A stretch of DNA of 7,840 nt. It comes from Myxococcales bacterium. GTDB lineage: Bacteria; Myxococcota_A; Polyangia; Polyangiales; Polyangiaceae. The position numbers and the translations under genes are program-made. The notes under the pieces were generated by a model that saw only the letters and a list, made by a program, of their open reading frames with translations, was not told the DNA's origin and did no database searches. The stretch is from positions 1-7,840 of the forward strand of contig JAHFDX010000160.1 of the NCBI GenBank assembly GCA_023248785.1. The letters are read 5' to 3'. The stretch's first letter is position 1, and each line of letters opens with the position of its first letter. Positions 7,294-7,840 of the stretch are shown piece by piece.

Positions 7294-7323
7294 GGTTACC
7301 AAATGGTAACCAAAGCGGTAACC
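7294..7323. promoter_or_regulatory. Array of three GGTWACC motifs, probable regulator binding sites
   Basis: GGTTACC (7294-7300) and GGTAACC (7305-7311) form a perfect inverted repeat with a 4-bp spacer. A third GGTAACC follows at 7317-7323. The motif centres are 11 and 12 bp apart, about one helical turn each, so bound proteins would sit on the same DNA face. The array lies about 68-97 bp upstream of the inferred sigma-54 start, within the usual range for enhancer sites bound by Fis-type helix-turn-helix activators. An imperfect fourth copy (TGTAACC, 7358-7364) and a fifth full copy (7203-7209) lie nearby. Which protein binds is inference; the operon's own regulator is the first candidate. 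Confidence 0.6.
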
Positions 7324-7344
7324 GTATGATGTCTTTGATCATAC
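7324..7344. repeat. Inverted repeat GTATGAT-N7-ATCATAC in the divergent promoter region
   Basis: Two perfect 7-bp arms (7324-7330 and 7338-7344) flank a 7-bp centre, the size of a dimeric repressor operator. Each arm contains TATGAT, a good -10 hexamer, on opposite strands. On the minus strand TATGAT (7343-7338) is preceded after 17 bp by TTGGTT (7366-7361), a weak -35. The repeat may therefore be an operator, a pair of divergent -10 boxes, or both. Confidence 0.45.
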
Positions 7345-7432
7345 TAGTTGCCGCGTGTGTAACCAAGACTTGGACGAAGAGGCGACGTCGTCGGGACGCG
7401 CGGTGACGCAAGCCTTCCGCTACGGCGAACAG

Positions 7433-7840
7433 ATGGGTTTTGGTTGGAAGAAAATTCCATTTGGTCGCACCGGCCTTCAGGTGATGCCGCTTGCACTCGG
7501 GTCGAGCTACGGCATGACCTCTGGCGACATCGAAGGTGCCTTCGAACGGGGAATCAATTTTCTGTTCTGGGGTTCGCGTCGCAAGCCTGAGTTTGGGCGC
7601 GCCATTGCGAACATATCGCGCACGCGTCGAGAGGATCTTGTGGTGGCTGTCGAGACGTACACGCGCGCCGGTATGCTCATGAAGCCATCGCTTAACTGCG
7701 CGTTGCGCGAGCTCCAAACTGACTACGTCGATGTGCTCACCCTCGGATGGTGGAACGACCTGCCGTCGCGACGCATTTTGGATGCCGCCCTTGCGATCAA
7801 AGAGTCCGGCAAGGCGAAACACATCATGGTTTCGTGTCAT
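7433..7840 (+). CDS. Aldo/keto reductase-like protein lacking the catalytic tetrad, N-terminal part
   Basis: The frame runs off the right edge; 136 residues are visible. The N-terminus (IPFGRTGLQVMPLALGS, 8-24), the GINF strand (40-43), the LREL-x-TDYVDVL-x-L block (91-104) and the KESGKAKHIMVS block (123-134) match the TIM-barrel aldo/keto reductase pattern. However, the usual Asp and Tyr of the FDTAxxYG segment are replaced by FLFWGS (43-48) with a shortened loop. The Lys strand reads VAVETYTRAG (71-80), without Lys, and the His of the YLLH motif is Gly105 (LTLGWW). So none of the four classical catalytic residues is present. It may be a divergent reductase, a binding protein or a regulatory subunit. 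The ATG at 7433 fits the family's N-terminus but has no clear Shine-Dalgarno; in-frame GTG 7403 or 7355 are possible alternatives. The gene is divergent from the lipoprotein/regulator operon. Confidence 0.85.
   Translation, partial: MGFGWKKIPFGRTGLQVMPLALGSSYGMTSGDIEGAFERGINFLFWGSRRKPEFGRAIANISRTRREDLVVAVETYTRAGMLMKPSLNCALRELQTDYVDVLTLGWWNDLPSRRILDAALAIKESGKAKHIMVSCH

Noticed and set aside
7205..7840. Minus-strand open frame of 211 codons entering from the right edge
   Set aside because: It is antisense to the clear aldo/keto-reductase-like gene and shows no recognisable domain.

Overview
The window looks like a GC-rich (about 60 percent by eye) bacterial chromosome segment, most likely from a myxobacterium (Myxococcota) or a close relative. 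This rests on the genes. There is a very long regulator that joins a eukaryotic-type Ser/Thr kinase to a sigma-54 activator. There are two surface lipoproteins, one of a HEWGT-type family that I remember mainly from myxobacteria and planctomycetes. There is also an aldo/keto-reductase-like protein of a type I associate with the same group. No mobile element, CRISPR array, tRNA or rRNA was seen.

Layout. (1) Positions 2-301, plus strand: the 3' end of a phospholipase D-superfamily gene with one HKD motif. (2) Positions 327-7202, minus strand: a tight three-gene operon, transcribed from right to left. It encodes a HEWGT-family lipoprotein (5751-7202), then after 10 bp a 1434-residue kinase/STAND/TPR/GAF/sigma-54 AAA+/Fis regulator (1436-5740), then a beta-propeller lipoprotein whose ATG overlaps the regulator's stop codon by one base (327-1436). 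(3) Positions 7203-7432: a 230-bp divergent intergenic region rich in symmetrical motifs. (4) Positions 7433-7840, plus strand: the 5' part of an aldo/keto-reductase-like gene that lacks all four catalytic residues of the family and runs off the window.

The intergenic region is the most informative non-coding part. It carries three GGTWACC motifs spaced 11 and 12 bp apart, two of which form a perfect 7-4-7 inverted repeat. It also has a fourth imperfect copy, a fifth copy inside the operon's ribosome binding site, a separate 7-7-7 inverted repeat (GTATGAT/ATCATAC), and a candidate -24/-12 sigma-54 promoter with exact GG-N10-GC spacing just upstream of the operon.

Working model (inference): the regulator senses a signal through its STAND/TPR and GAF modules, perhaps tuned by its own kinase domain. 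It then binds the GGTWACC array through its C-terminal Fis helix-turn-helix and drives its own operon from the sigma-54 promoter. The two lipoproteins, made from the same mRNA, would be the envelope output or the sensed partners. The divergent pseudo-reductase may share the same control region.
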